The position numbers and the translations under genes are program-made. 64,000 bases of DNA, from the NCBI RefSeq assembly GCF_004765815.2, contig NZ_ML974127.1:62001-126000 (forward strand), read 5' to 3'. The notes beneath the pieces were generated by a model. The model was not told the origin of the DNA, searched no databases, and saw only the letters and a program-made list of their open reading frames with translations. Origin of the DNA: Halorussus salinus. GTDB lineage: Archaea > Halobacteriota > Halobacteria > Halobacteriales > Haladaptataceae. Positions 24,997-34,341 of this stretch are shown here, piece by piece. How positions within the stretch are numbered: the stretch's first letter is position 1; the number at the start of each line of letters is the position of its first letter.

Positions 24997-25506
24997 CTAC
25001 TCCTCGCGCTCGAAGTGGACGTACTGGAGCGCCTGCCGGATGCAGAAGTCCTTCTCAACGGGGTCGTCGGCCGCGAGCGCGTCCGAGAGGTGTTCGAGAG
25101 CGCCGGGGCCAGCGGCCGTGGTCACCGACTTCGCGTCGGCGTCCGGGTCGGCGCGACCGAGCAAATCCGAGACGAGTTCCGACCCGACGTAGCGGACCGT
25201 CTCGGTTCGGGGGTCGTACTCGATAACGTCGGCCTCGTCCAGTTTCGACACGTCCTTGTGGTGGAGCGCGACCGCGACCGACTCGAACTCGTCGTCCCGC
25301 CTGTCGGCAACGTAACCAGCGAGGTCCGTGACCGTGGCCACGTCGTCCGACGAGCGCAGGAAGTACTGCACGACGAGGCGTCGCCGCGGGTCGGCCAGCG
25401 CACCGAAGAGGTCGTCCAGTCGTGACGCCCCGACCGGTGTCTCCGCCCGTCGTTCCCCGTCGTTCGTCTCGCCGTTTACTGTATGGGTGGAACCTTCCCC
25501 TTTCAC
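24997..25506 (-). CDS. Winged-helix DNA-binding regulator (DUF7344-type)
   Basis: A 169-residue protein with a haloarchaeal winged-helix core: LDDLFGALADPRRRLVVQYF (residues about 30-49), a recognition region ending SVAVALHHKDVSKLDEADVI and a wing with IEYDPRTETVRY. This matches the DUF7344 class of putative transcription regulators common in Halobacteria. The start is GTG 25504-25506, as no ATG precedes the domain. It is convergent with the AtoE transporter gene (25 bp), so it does not clearly regulate it. Confidence 0.78.
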   Translation of the reverse strand: MKGEGSTHTVNGETNDGERRAETPVGASRLDDLFGALADPRRRLVVQYFLRSSDDVATVTDLAGYVADRRDDEFESVAVALHHKDVSKLDEADVIEYDPRTETVRYVGSELVSDLLGRADPDADAKSVTTAAGPGALEHLSDALAADDPVEKDFCIRQALQYVHFEREE

Positions 25507-25684
25507 ACTCGGATAGACGAAAACGCGGAGGTTGTACTTTCGCCCTCGAAACGAAGGCTAGGGAAACTGATTCGTCGCACGTCGCTCACGTCCTCGCCCC
25601 ACCGACGACGCTCCACCGCTCTGCGCTCGACCGCGAGCGAACGCGCGGTTTCCCTCGACGGAAATCCCGCCGCGGGCGTCGGGG

Positions 25685-26635
25685 TCAGCGCGTCAGGCGC
25701 ACCGCGACCTCCTCGCCGACCGCGAAGTCGGTCTCCGGGCAGACGAGTTTCGCGCCGAGCGCCTCGCGCGCGAAGCAAAACGAGAGGCCCGTGACGGGCG
25801 TCCCGTTGGCCACCACGGTCACGTCGTCCCACGTGACGGTCCGCGAGTCGGTCGCTCCGACTCGTTGCCCGGCGAGCGAGACCGACGCGACCGATTCGTT
25901 CGCGCCGCTCTCGGCCCGCCCGCCTCCGATTTCGGAGACGCCGCCGTCCCCCGAGGAGTCGGCGGCGACGACGCCGCCGCCCTCGTAGTGGGGGAGGCCG
26001 CCGTCTAAAATTCCACCACCGTCGCCGTTCTCGCCGTCCGGCGCGATACCGGCGAACAGTTCGCCCGGCGCGGGGTGGTCGGGTGCGTCGAGAATCGCGT
26101 AGGTGTCGCCCGCCGCCACGACCGTCCCGCGGCCGTCCCACGGGACTGCCGCGAGTTCGACCTCGGGGGCCAGTTCGACGGGGAGCGACCCCGAGGCCCG
26201 GAAGGGGTCGGCGTCGTGGTCTCGGAATCCGAGATGGACGTGGTTGTCCACCCACGGTGCGAAAAAGCCCGAGCGAATCATCTCGCCCAGCGACTCTCCT
26301 CGGGCTATCTCGTCGCCGGGTTCGACCGCCGGTTCGACGTGGAGCATCCGCGCGAGGTACTCGCCCGTGTCCACGACGACGAGGTGGTCGTCCGGTCCCG
26401 CGTACTCCTTGGGCGGGGCCGAGACCGTTCGGGTGGCGACGACTTCGCCCGAGACGGGACTCGGCGCGGCGGTCTCGCGTTCGTCGTTGGCTTCCCTGCG
26501 CTCGCTCCCCTCGCGCCAGTCGCCCTCGTGGGGGTAGAGGTCGATGGCACACCCCTCGTCGTGGGCGGCGTACGGCGAGTTGTACAGCGAGAATCGCGGG
26601 AAATCGTCCAGTAGTTCCGGGCCGACCGTGACCAT
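25685..26635 (-). CDS. M23/LytM-like protein of unknown function
   Basis: A 316-residue protein. Residues about 25-140 look like a LytM/M23 beta fold: AHDEGCAIDLYPHEGDW, SPVSGEVVATRTVSAPP, VEPAVEPGDEIARGESLGE and NHVHLGFRD, the last a HxH as in M23 zinc sites. The first site has three extra residues between His and Asp, so catalysis is unsure, and archaea lack murein. The C-terminal part has a Gly/Asp-rich loop and no known domain. ATG 26635 is chosen, since the earlier ATG at 26690-26692 overlaps the divergent gene. Confidence 0.65.
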   Translation of the reverse strand: MVTVGPELLDDFPRFSLYNSPYAAHDEGCAIDLYPHEGDWREGSERREANDERETAAPSPVSGEVVATRTVSAPPKEYAGPDDHLVVVDTGEYLARMLHVEPAVEPGDEIARGESLGEMIRSGFFAPWVDNHVHLGFRDHDADPFRASGSLPVELAPEVELAAVPWDGRGTVVAAGDTYAILDAPDHPAPGELFAGIAPDGENGDGGGILDGGLPHYEGGGVVAADSSGDGGVSEIGGGRAESGANESVASVSLAGQRVGATDSRTVTWDDVTVVANGTPVTGLSFCFAREALGAKLVCPETDFAVGEEVAVRLTR

Positions 26636-26690
26636 CGGTCGCCTCTCGGAGACGCGAGGGTTTAGGTACTCCGGATGTGAAAGTGCGGAC

Positions 26691-27392
26691 ATGCGCGTAC
26701 TCCGCGGCCGGGCGGCGAGTCGGGACGCCGACCGCGAAGTCGTCGCGGCGATGCTCGAACGGGCGGCCGAGACCGCCGAGGAGTCCGTCCGGGTGTGGCG
26801 GCCCCACCGCCAACTCGCGTTCGGGCGGCGCGACTCGCGGGCCGACGACTACGAGGTGGCGACGAAGGTGGCCGACGCCTGCGAGTTCCCGCCGGTCGAG
26901 CGGTCGGTCGGCGGGCGAGCGGTCGCCTACACGGGCAACACCGTCGCGTTCGCCAAGGTCGTCCCCTTGGCCGACATGCGAATCGGGATGGACGACCGCT
27001 ACGACGAGACCACCCGCGCGGTCCAGCGCGCCCTCTGGCGACTCGGCGCTCCGGCCTCGCGGGGCGAACCCGAGGGGAGTTTCTGTCCGGGCGACTACTC
27101 GCTCCAGCAGGACGGCAAATTGGTCGGAGTCGCCCAGCGCGTCCGGAAGAACGCCGCGCTCGTCTCGGGGGTCGTCGTCGTCTGCGACCACGACGAGATA
27201 GCCGAAGTCCTCGACCCCGTGTACGCCGCCCTCGACGTGCCCTTCGACCCGGAATCGGTCGGAAGCGTCGCCAAGGCGGGCGGGACCGACGACCCCGAGC
27301 GCGTCGCTCGGACCGTCGAGAATCTGCTCGTGGGCGGCGCGACGACGCAAGTCGAACAGGTCGGTGACTCCTCGGACGCCGCGGCCGACTGA
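26691..27392 (+). CDS. Lipoate-protein ligase family protein
   Basis: A 233-residue member of the biotin/lipoate ligase fold. It has the WRPHRQLAFGRRDSRADDY segment near residue 38 and the GNTVAFAKV strand, plus CPGDYSLQQDGKLVGVAQRV, where the conserved Lys of lipoate ligases (GKxxGxAQR) is seen at about residue 142. These enzymes attach lipoate or octanoate to 2-oxoacid dehydrogenase or GcvH lipoyl domains. The start ATG 26691 overlaps, head to head, a possible start of the divergent gene. TTTAGGTA at about 26661 is a TATA candidate. Confidence 0.8.
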   Translation: MRVLRGRAASRDADREVVAAMLERAAETAEESVRVWRPHRQLAFGRRDSRADDYEVATKVADACEFPPVERSVGGRAVAYTGNTVAFAKVVPLADMRIGMDDRYDETTRAVQRALWRLGAPASRGEPEGSFCPGDYSLQQDGKLVGVAQRVRKNAALVSGVVVVCDHDEIAEVLDPVYAALDVPFDPESVGSVAKAGGTDDPERVARTVENLLVGGATTQVEQVGDSSDAAAD

Positions 27393-27452
27393 GCCGGTTC
27401 CGCTCGGTCGTGCGAAGAGTATATGGGGGTTCTTGGTTAGTTTCGAACACGA

Positions 27453-27896
27453 ATGTCCCCGTCGCTCGTCCCGACCTCCTCGTCGGCGTGGCGACTCGCG
27501 CTCGTCGGCGCAGTCGCTTCTCTCCCCGTCACGGCACTTCTGAACCGACTCCCGGATTCCGGCGCGACCCTCGGCGGTGGCATCATGGTCGTCGGCGCGT
27601 TCGTCGCGGGCGTCGCGGCCGCGATACGCTCGGCGGACTCCGACGTTGCGATAGACTCGGGCGACGCCGGACTCCGTGCCGGTCTCCTCGGTGGCGTCGC
27701 CGGAATACTCGCGCCCACGCTGACGGCGGACGGTCCGTCCATCGAGGCGCTGGTAGCGTGGCCCTCGCCGCTCAGACTGGTCGGGTTCGTCGTGGTCGCA
27801 CTCGCTCTCGCCTCGATGTTCGGCTTGGCGTTCGGTCGAATCGGCGGCTGGGTGGCGACTACCGTCACGACTCGGTGGTCCCCGTCTCCGTCGTAA
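27453..27896 (+). CDS. Four-TM membrane protein (DUF5518-like)
   Basis: A 147-residue integral membrane protein with four hydrophobic helices (about residues 12-32, 40-59, 73-92 and 105-135). Gly-rich pairs in GGGIMVVGAFVAGVAA and AGLLGGVAGILAPTL resemble the DUF5518 haloarchaeal membrane family, with moderate certainty. No charged residues lie in the membrane. It sits between lipoate ligase and pyrC on the same strand but with gaps of 60 and 135 bp. Confidence 0.7.
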   Translation: MSPSLVPTSSSAWRLALVGAVASLPVTALLNRLPDSGATLGGGIMVVGAFVAGVAAAIRSADSDVAIDSGDAGLRAGLLGGVAGILAPTLTADGPSIEALVAWPSPLRLVGFVVVALALASMFGLAFGRIGGWVATTVTTRWSPSPS

Positions 27897-28031
27897 CCGC
27901 GAGTTCGGGCGAACTCTCGTCCGGTCGCGTGACGGACCGAGCCGATACCGGTCGCTGATCTCTGCGACGCCACGAGTCCGAATCGCGAATCGGGACGCTT
28001 AGGACGGGGACCCCCCAATCCACCGACCAGC

Positions 28032-29342
28032 ATGCTCACCATCCGGAACGCCACGCTCGCCGACGGCCGCGAGGTAGACGTGCGCATCGACCCCGACGCG
28101 GGCCGCATCGCGGGCGTCGGCTCGACGCTGACTCACTCGGGCGACTCCATCGACGCCAGCGGGAAGCTCCTCTTGCCGGGGATGATAGACGCTCACGTTC
28201 ACTTCCGCGAACCCGGCTTCTCCCACAAGGAGACGTGGGAGACCGGCAGTCGCTCGGCCGCGGCGGGCGGCGTGACGACCGTCGTGGACCAGCCAAACAC
28301 CGACCCGCCGACCGTGGACGGCGAGTCGTTCGACCGGAAGGCCGCCCTCGCGGACTCCTCGTACGTCGATTACGGCATCAACGGCGGCGTCACCGGCGAG
28401 TGGAACCCCGAGGAGCTGTTCGACCGGCCGACGCTGGCGCTCGGCGAGGTGTTCCTCGCGGACTCGACCGGCGACATGGGCATCGACGAGGAGTTGTTCC
28501 GCGAGGCGGTCGCGGCGGCGACCGACGAGTACCGCGTCGTCACCGTCCACGCCGAGGACGCCGACCTGTTCGACGACGACGCGAAAGACCGACCGGACGA
28601 CGACTACGATGCGTGGAGCGCCTACCGGACCGCCGAAGCGGAGGCCGCCGCGGTCGAGCGCGCTTGCGAAATCGGGGATGAACTGGATGCGCTGGTCCAC
28701 ATCGCGCACACCAGTACGCCGGAAGGTGTGGACACGGCGAGCGAGTGGGGCGCGACCTGCGAGGTGACGCCCCACCACTTGCTCCTCTCGCGCGAGGACT
28801 ACGACGAGTTGGGCACCTTCGGGCGGATGAACCCGCCGCTCCGGAGCGAACAGCGCCGCGAGGCCGTCTTCGAGCGCGTCGCGGACGGGACCGTAGACAT
28901 CGTGGCGACCGACCACGCGCCCCACACCCGCGACGAGAAGGACGCGAGCGTCTGGGATGCCCCCAGCGGCGTGCCCGGCGTCGAGACCGCCCTCCCGCTT
29001 CTGCTCGAAGAAGCTCGGAAGGAGAACCTGAGCTACGAGCGCGTTCGGGACTTGACCGCCGCGAACCCCGCCGACGTGTTCGGTCTCACGCGAAAGGGCA
29101 AGGTCGAGCAGGGCTTGATGGCCGACCTCGTGTTGGTAGACCCCGACGCGAGCCGCGAGATTCGCGGCGAAGACCTCCACTCGAAGTGCGACTGGACGCC
29201 CTTCGAGGGCATGCGGGGCGTGTTCCCCGAGTTGACGATGGTCCGCGGAAACGTGGTGTACCGAAGCGAATCCGCCGAGTTCGAGGGCGTGGACGCCGAC
29301 GGCGAGTTCGGCGAACCGGTCGGCGAGAACGTCCGCGGATAG
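28032..29342 (+). CDS. pyrC: Dihydroorotase
   Basis: A 436-residue amidohydrolase catalysing the cyclisation of carbamoyl aspartate to dihydroorotate in pyrimidine synthesis. The binuclear-metal motifs are seen: DAHVHFREPG (about residues 53-62), VHAEDAD (about 175), HIAHTST (about 224) and TDHAPHTRDEK (about 293-303, including the catalytic Asp). Length and motifs fit class I dihydroorotases; related allantoinases share the fold, but the FREPG and NxD-type core favours PyrC. The start is ATG 28032, after a GC-rich leader. Confidence 0.92.
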   Translation: MLTIRNATLADGREVDVRIDPDAGRIAGVGSTLTHSGDSIDASGKLLLPGMIDAHVHFREPGFSHKETWETGSRSAAAGGVTTVVDQPNTDPPTVDGESFDRKAALADSSYVDYGINGGVTGEWNPEELFDRPTLALGEVFLADSTGDMGIDEELFREAVAAATDEYRVVTVHAEDADLFDDDAKDRPDDDYDAWSAYRTAEAEAAAVERACEIGDELDALVHIAHTSTPEGVDTASEWGATCEVTPHHLLLSREDYDELGTFGRMNPPLRSEQRREAVFERVADGTVDIVATDHAPHTRDEKDASVWDAPSGVPGVETALPLLLEEARKENLSYERVRDLTAANPADVFGLTRKGKVEQGLMADLVLVDPDASREIRGEDLHSKCDWTPFEGMRGVFPELTMVRGNVVYRSESAEFEGVDADGEFGEPVGENVRG

Positions 29343-29607
29343 GGACCGAGACGGTCTCCGGACGAGAACCGGACAAACCGCAAGTCGGCGGCTGGCGAGG
29401 AGACCGTATGAGTGATACTCTAGAAATTTAGCGCGTATTCCGAGAACGTTCGTCTGCTTTTTCCGGAAAGAGATGAAAGAGTTGCCCAAAAGAGCGCAGT
29501 TATGTGTATATATCGCATAGGATGTATCGTCGGCGCGCTCCCGCCGACTGATGCACTGTCAACCGACTAGAAGGGTACTCGTCCGCCGACGTACTCGACG
29601 CAGGCGC

Positions 29608-29685
29608 CTACTCGGACGCCTCCGTCATCCACTTTTGCCGTGCGATGTCGATAATCGAGCGGGACTCCTCGGGGTACGGACTGCC
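29608..29685 (-). pseudogene. Possible gene remnant (25-codon C-terminal fragment)
   Basis: In the gap 29343-29796, otherwise AT-rich (TGTATATATCGC at about 29504) and without a gene, one minus frame reads SPYPEESRSIIDIARQKWM followed by TEASE and TAG, and is preceded directly by an in-frame TAG. It looks like the tail of a real protein cut off by a stop, but the parent family was not recognised. Confidence 0.3.
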
Positions 29686-29796
29686 CTATCGACTTCCGTA
29701 GCCACGCCCGAGGAGAACCGGAGTTTCGACCGACGGGGCCTCCTCGGCGGGAAAATACCGTTCGAGACGCGAGCGTCCCCGGACTCCTCGCGCGGT

Positions 29797-29958
29797 TCAG
29801 TCGGCGATACCGTCGCGGAGGACCGGGGCGAAGGCGTAGCCGACCGCGACGAGTGCCAGCACGACCGCGAACAGCCGACCGGGGTCTTGGTTGGCCTGCC
29901 AGACGACGAACGCGAGTCCGAGACCGACGGCGAGAGCGAGGCGCGTAGTCCGATTCAT
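29797..29958 (-). CDS. Small two-helix membrane protein
   Basis: A 53-residue protein, MNRTTRLALAVGLGLAFVVW start at ATG 29956-29958, with two hydrophobic helices (about residues 5-22 and 28-45) and an acidic end. TTTTAAG (complement of about 29983-29989) lies about 28 bp upstream. The type is common in haloarchaea. A seven-residue longer start is possible but would run into the promoter. No function is known. Confidence 0.65.
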   Translation of the reverse strand: MNRTTRLALAVGLGLAFVVWQANQDPGRLFAVVLALVAVGYAFAPVLRDGIAD

Positions 29959-30007
29959 GCCCGGACGTACGAAGTCCACGACTTAAAACCGGCTTACTTC
30001 GGCGGTG

Positions 30008-30376
30008 CTACGCGAGGCCCCCGACGACCAGCGTCGCCGCCATCGCGCCGACCATCCCGCCGAGACCGACGCTGCCGAGGAGCGCCATCGCCTGCCGGGA
30101 GTCCGCTTCCGACCAGTCGGAGCGGCCGCCGATGTGTCGCTGGAAGTTCTCGATGCCCTTGCCCGCGAACACCGACCCCGACCAGCCCAGAATCGAGAAG
30201 CCGAAGACGAGCGCGCCGACCGCGAACACCTTCTCGCTGGCGAACACCAGCGTCTCGCCCGAGAGGACGAGCAGCGGCACGGCGAGAGCCGCCAGAACCC
30301 CGCCGAGCAAGAGCGCGCGCCCGAGTCGCGCCGCGCGTTCCCGGACGGTGGGGTCGGTCGAATCGCCCGAGACCAT
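30008..30376 (-). CDS. Membrane protein (DUF7268-like), last gene of ABC operon
   Basis: A 122-residue membrane protein with helices at about 20-42, 47-64 and 98-120 and a FGFSILGWSGSVFAGKGIE motif, resembling a haloarchaeal family I know as DUF7268. Its ATG is only 2 bp from the stop of the upstream ABC permease, so it is probably co-transcribed with the peptide transporter, but no transport role is evident. Confidence 0.7.
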   Translation of the reverse strand: MVSGDSTDPTVRERAARLGRALLLGGVLAALAVPLLVLSGETLVFASEKVFAVGALVFGFSILGWSGSVFAGKGIENFQRHIGGRSDWSEADSRQAMALLGSVGLGGMVGAMAATLVVGGLA

Positions 30377-30378
30377 CG

Positions 30379-31335
30379 CTAATCGACGGTCTCGCGCATC
30401 CGCGGGTCGAGCGCGTCGCGCATCCCGTCACCCAGCAGATTGAACCCGAGGACGGTGATGGCGAGGAACAGACCGGGGAAGAAGGACCACCACCAGTCGC
30501 CGGTCAGCAGGCCCTGATTCACGCCGTTCGACAGCATCAGTCCCCACGATGGCGTCCCCGCCTCGGCACCGAACCCGAGGAAGGATAGCGCGGCGATGTC
30601 GATGATGGCCAGTCCGAAGTTGAGCGTGGACTGGACCGTGATGGGCGCGAGGCAGTTGGGCAGGATGTGGCGGACGATGACGCGGGGGTCTTTCGCCCCC
30701 AGCGCCTCCGTCGCCTCGATGTACTCGTCTTCCAGCACCTTCAGCGCGGCCCCGCGGACGACGCGAGCGAACCGCGGCGTGTAGACGAGCGTCAGCGCGA
30801 TGACGACCTTCCAGAGGCCCGTGCCGAAGATGGCGACCAGCGCGAGCGCGAGCAGGAGGCTCGGGAACGCCAACAGCACGTCCATGGTCCGCATGATGAC
30901 GTTGTCGGTCACGTCGTCGTAGTAGGCCGCCATGATGCCGAGTCCGACGCCCAGCACCGTCGAGGCACCGACCGTGATGGTGCCGTACTTCATCGCGAGC
31001 CACGCGCCGTACAGCACGCGCTCGAAGATGTCCCGCGACTGGATGTCCGTGCCGAAGGGGTACGCGAACGCGCCGTACTCGCCGACGATGGCGGTCTTCT
31101 TCGAGAGCCAACTCGGCGGCGCGAGGTTGGGGTTGGTCCCGATTTGGCTCTGGGTGACCGACGTGAGGTCGATGAACAGGCGCGCGTACAGCGCGATGGC
31201 CACCATCGCGAAGATGATGGTCAGACCCGCGACGGCGAGGCGGTTCGACAGCAGTTCGGAGAGGAACGGGGACGCGCGGAGTCGCTCCACGACGCCGCGT
31301 TGGCCCACGTCCTCGCGTTGTGTTTCTGTACTCAT
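30379..31335 (-). CDS. Peptide/nickel-type ABC transporter permease, DppC family
   Basis: A 318-residue inner-membrane permease. After an N-terminal cytoplasmic stretch and TM1 come a variable external loop and the BPD permease core of five helices, with the EAA-type coupling motif EATEALGAKDPRVIVRHILP at about residues 205-224. The RDIFERVLYGAWLAMKYG segment is typical of DppC/OppC. It partners the DppB-type permease encoded 2 bp upstream. The substrate is unknown; peptide or other small solutes are possible. Confidence 0.9.
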   Translation of the reverse strand: MSTETQREDVGQRGVVERLRASPFLSELLSNRLAVAGLTIIFAMVAIALYARLFIDLTSVTQSQIGTNPNLAPPSWLSKKTAIVGEYGAFAYPFGTDIQSRDIFERVLYGAWLAMKYGTITVGASTVLGVGLGIMAAYYDDVTDNVIMRTMDVLLAFPSLLLALALVAIFGTGLWKVVIALTLVYTPRFARVVRGAALKVLEDEYIEATEALGAKDPRVIVRHILPNCLAPITVQSTLNFGLAIIDIAALSFLGFGAEAGTPSWGLMLSNGVNQGLLTGDWWWSFFPGLFLAITVLGFNLLGDGMRDALDPRMRETVD

Positions 31336-31337
31336 CG

Positions 31338-32351
31338 TTATTGGTCGATTCGCGGGTCGAGATACGAGTAGGTCACGTCCACGAGGAGATTGACCAGCGT
31401 GAACAGGAACGCGAAGGTGAGGACGGTGCCCTGCACGACCGGGTAGTCACCGACCTGAATCGCGCTCACCAGCAGGGTGCCGATGCCGGGAATGCCGAAG
31501 ACGGTCTCGGTCAGGACCGCGCCGCCCAGTAGCGTGCCGAACTGGATGCCGATGACCGTCACGACCGGGATGAGCGCGTTCTGGAATCCGTGTTTCATGA
31601 CCGTAATCCTCGAGCCTTGGCCCTTCGCGCGGGCGGTCCGCATGTAGTCCTGCCGGATGACCTCCAGCATCGACGACCGCATCATCCGGGAGACCAGCGC
31701 CATCGAGTAGATGCCGATGACGACCGACGGCAGGAACAGGTGCATCGCCGCAGACTGGAACGCCGCGAAGTTCCCCTGTACGAGCGTGTCGAAGGTGATG
31801 ATGCCCGTGATGGGCGTGATGCTGAACTCCGAGGCGATGCGGCCGCTCGCGGGGAACCAGCCGAGAATCTGGGCGAACAGCAGGATGAGGAGCGGACCGC
31901 TCCAGTAAATCGGGACGCTGATGCCGGTCAGCGCGCCGATGCGGGTCACGTGGTCGCTCAGCGCGTCCTGCTTGACCGCCCCGAGGAGACCGATGGGGAT
32001 GCCGAAGAGGATGCCGAGGAACTGTCCGAACAGCGCCATCTCAAGCGTGACCGGCAGTTTGAATCGAAGCACCTGCTTGACCGGCGTCCCCTTCTGAATC
32101 TGGTAGGAGTTACCGAAGTCGAACTGTGCCGCTTCGAGCAGGAACCTGCCGTACTGTACCCAGATGGGGTCGTTCAGCCCGAGTTCCGTCCGGACCTGCT
32201 GGACGAACTGCTCGGACGCCCGCTGGCCCGCGATGACGCGGGCGGGGTCGCCCGGTGCCAGATGCAGGATGGCGAACACGAACGTCGCCACCCCGAACAG
32301 CACCGGGACCAACAGCAGGAGGCGTTTGACAACGAACCGCTTGGAAATCAT
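31338..32351 (-). CDS. Peptide/nickel-type ABC transporter permease, DppB family
   Basis: A 337-residue permease with six helices. The N-terminus (VKRLLLLVPVLFGVATFVF, then LAPGDPARVIAGQRAS) is the DppB/OppB signature, and the EAA-type motif is MRTARAKGQGSRITVMKHGF at about residues 227-246. It starts at ATG 32349-32351, 122 bp after the first substrate-binding gene, and is coupled to the DppC gene. Confidence 0.9.
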   Translation of the reverse strand: MISKRFVVKRLLLLVPVLFGVATFVFAILHLAPGDPARVIAGQRASEQFVQQVRTELGLNDPIWVQYGRFLLEAAQFDFGNSYQIQKGTPVKQVLRFKLPVTLEMALFGQFLGILFGIPIGLLGAVKQDALSDHVTRIGALTGISVPIYWSGPLLILLFAQILGWFPASGRIASEFSITPITGIITFDTLVQGNFAAFQSAAMHLFLPSVVIGIYSMALVSRMMRSSMLEVIRQDYMRTARAKGQGSRITVMKHGFQNALIPVVTVIGIQFGTLLGGAVLTETVFGIPGIGTLLVSAIQVGDYPVVQGTVLTFAFLFTLVNLLVDVTYSYLDPRIDQ

Positions 32352-32473
32352 TCACTCGCAAGATTGACCGCGAGGGTCAAAAAAGACTCGCTACGGCGGT
32401 GCCCTCACCCGGCGTCGGAAAGTCGCCGAGGACGACGGCCCGCCCGACTGCTGTCGATGGCGTTACGCGCGGC

Positions 32474-34219
32474 CTACTCGCTTAGCGAGACCTGATTGAG
32501 GAACGGGCCGCCGATGGGCGCGATTTCGAAGCCGCTGACGCGCGAGGAGACCCCGCGCATCGTCTTGGTGTGGTCCAGCGCCACCCACGGCTGCTCTTCG
32601 TGGAATATCTCGCCCGCTTTCTGGTACTTGGGCTTGCGCTTGCCCGTCTCGTAGGAGGTCTGGGCCTCCTCGGTGAGCTTCATGAACTCGGTGTTGGCCC
32701 ACGCCGCGGCGTTGAGCGTGCTGAAGTCGTCGTGCTTGCTCGGGTCCGCCCAGTCCTGTCCCTCGGGCACGGCGTCGGTCGAGATGCCGGGGTGCAGCAG
32801 CGCGTAGTAGAAGTTGTCCGGGTCGCCGTTGTCGGTCATCCACCCGAGGAAACACGCGTCGTGCTTGTAGTTCTCGGTGTAGGTGAGGTAGGACTTCCAC
32901 GGCATCGTGTTGAGTTCGACCGAGACGCCGACTTCACCGAGGTTCGACTTGATGAGTTGGGCGGCCTGCCGCGGCGAGGGGAGGTAGGGCCGCGGGTTCT
33001 TCATGATGGATAGCTCGAAGCTCATCCCGTCGTATCCGGCCTCTTTCAGCATCTTCTGGGCCTTGTCGGGGTCGTAGGGGTACGGGTCGAGGTCCGGGTT
33101 GTACCCCATCACGCTCTCGGGGATGGGCTGGCTGGCTTGCGAGGCGATACCTTTGAAGATGGTGTTGACCATCGACTCCGTGTCGATGGCGTAGCTGACG
33201 GCCTGCCGAACCTTCTTGTTCCGGAAGGCTTCGACGCGCGCCATGTTGAACGCCATGTAGCCGACGTTGATGCCGGGTATCGAGACGAGTTCGGCCTTGT
33301 TCGACCCCTCGATAATCTTCGAGGACTGGGCACCCAGTCCGTCCACGATGTCCGCGCCGCCCGAGACGAGCGTCTGGGCGCGCGTCGAGTTCTTGCCGAC
33401 CGTAGTGAACACGAGTTCGCCGACCTGCGCCTTCTGTTCGCCCCAGTAATCGTCGTTTTTCGTCAGGCGGATGCGCTCGTTGCCCTTGTCCCAGTTGTCG
33501 AACTGGAACGGTCCGGTCCCGACCGGATTGCTCTTGAGTTCCTTGCCGTACTCCTTGATGGCCTCTAGGGAGTGGACCTTCGAGCAGAACATCGCGAGGT
33601 TCGGCAGGATGGGCGCGTACTGCTGGTTGAGGGTGATCGTAACCGAGTACTCCCCGTCGCTCTCGACGGAGTCGATCCAGCTACCGAGCGAGTACGGGCC
33701 GTAGGACGACGCGTAGGAACCGCCGGGGTAGTACTCGTAGTCCTCGTCCACGAACCGGCGATACGTCGCCACGAAGTCCTCGGCGGTGAACTCCTCGCCG
33801 TTGTGGAACATCACGCCCTCCCGGAGGGTCATGCTGATGGTCTTGCCGTCGACGTTCCACTCGGTCGCGAGTCCGGCCTTCAGCGAAGTCTCGCCGGGTT
33901 CGAACTCGATGAGGCTGTCGTAAATCTGGTTGGTGACCTTCGCGACCTCGCCGCTGGTCGTGTTCTGGAAGTCGAGGGTCGCCGAGTCGGACCCGCGGGC
34001 GTAGGTCAGCGTCCCGCCGGAACTCCCCGCGTCCTCCTCGGTGGTCGTCTCGTCGGTCTCCTCGCCGCCGGACGTGGTGTCGGTCTCGTCGGTCTCGTCG
34101 GTGGTCGTGGCCTCGCCGTCGCCGCCGCCACCGGTACACCCGGCGAGCGTCGCCGCCGCCGTCGCACCGCCTGCCGCCTTCAAGAAACTACGCCGCTTCA
34201 AACTATCATCTGTCGCCAT
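32474..34219 (-). CDS. ABC transporter substrate-binding lipoprotein (SBP family 5), copy 1
   Basis: A 581-residue extracytoplasmic binding protein. KRRSFLKAAGGATAAATLAG followed by Cys is a Tat lipoprotein signal, then an acidic Thr/Asp/Glu linker (about residues 29-65). The SBP_bac_5 core follows, with the TLTYARGSDSATLDFQ start, AEFNGE-type peptide-binding segments such as REGVMFHNGEEFTAEDF, and VRQAVSYAIDTESMV. It delivers substrate, probably peptides, to the permeases just downstream. CATACTTATGTGG (complement, near 34246) suggests its own promoter. Confidence 0.9.
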   Translation of the reverse strand: MATDDSLKRRSFLKAAGGATAAATLAGCTGGGGDGEATTTDETDETDTTSGGEETDETTTEEDAGSSGGTLTYARGSDSATLDFQNTTSGEVAKVTNQIYDSLIEFEPGETSLKAGLATEWNVDGKTISMTLREGVMFHNGEEFTAEDFVATYRRFVDEDYEYYPGGSYASSYGPYSLGSWIDSVESDGEYSVTITLNQQYAPILPNLAMFCSKVHSLEAIKEYGKELKSNPVGTGPFQFDNWDKGNERIRLTKNDDYWGEQKAQVGELVFTTVGKNSTRAQTLVSGGADIVDGLGAQSSKIIEGSNKAELVSIPGINVGYMAFNMARVEAFRNKKVRQAVSYAIDTESMVNTIFKGIASQASQPIPESVMGYNPDLDPYPYDPDKAQKMLKEAGYDGMSFELSIMKNPRPYLPSPRQAAQLIKSNLGEVGVSVELNTMPWKSYLTYTENYKHDACFLGWMTDNGDPDNFYYALLHPGISTDAVPEGQDWADPSKHDDFSTLNAAAWANTEFMKLTEEAQTSYETGKRKPKYQKAGEIFHEEQPWVALDHTKTMRGVSSRVSGFEIAPIGGPFLNQVSLSE

Positions 34220-34341
34220 AGGGCACCATGCTCACACCGTCCACATAAGTATGCCGAACCAGAGGGATGAGAAAAATAGGACAATTACTCGCTATTGAGT
34301 TGTATTTTTGCGAAACGTCGAAAGATGGAAGAATGTCGATG

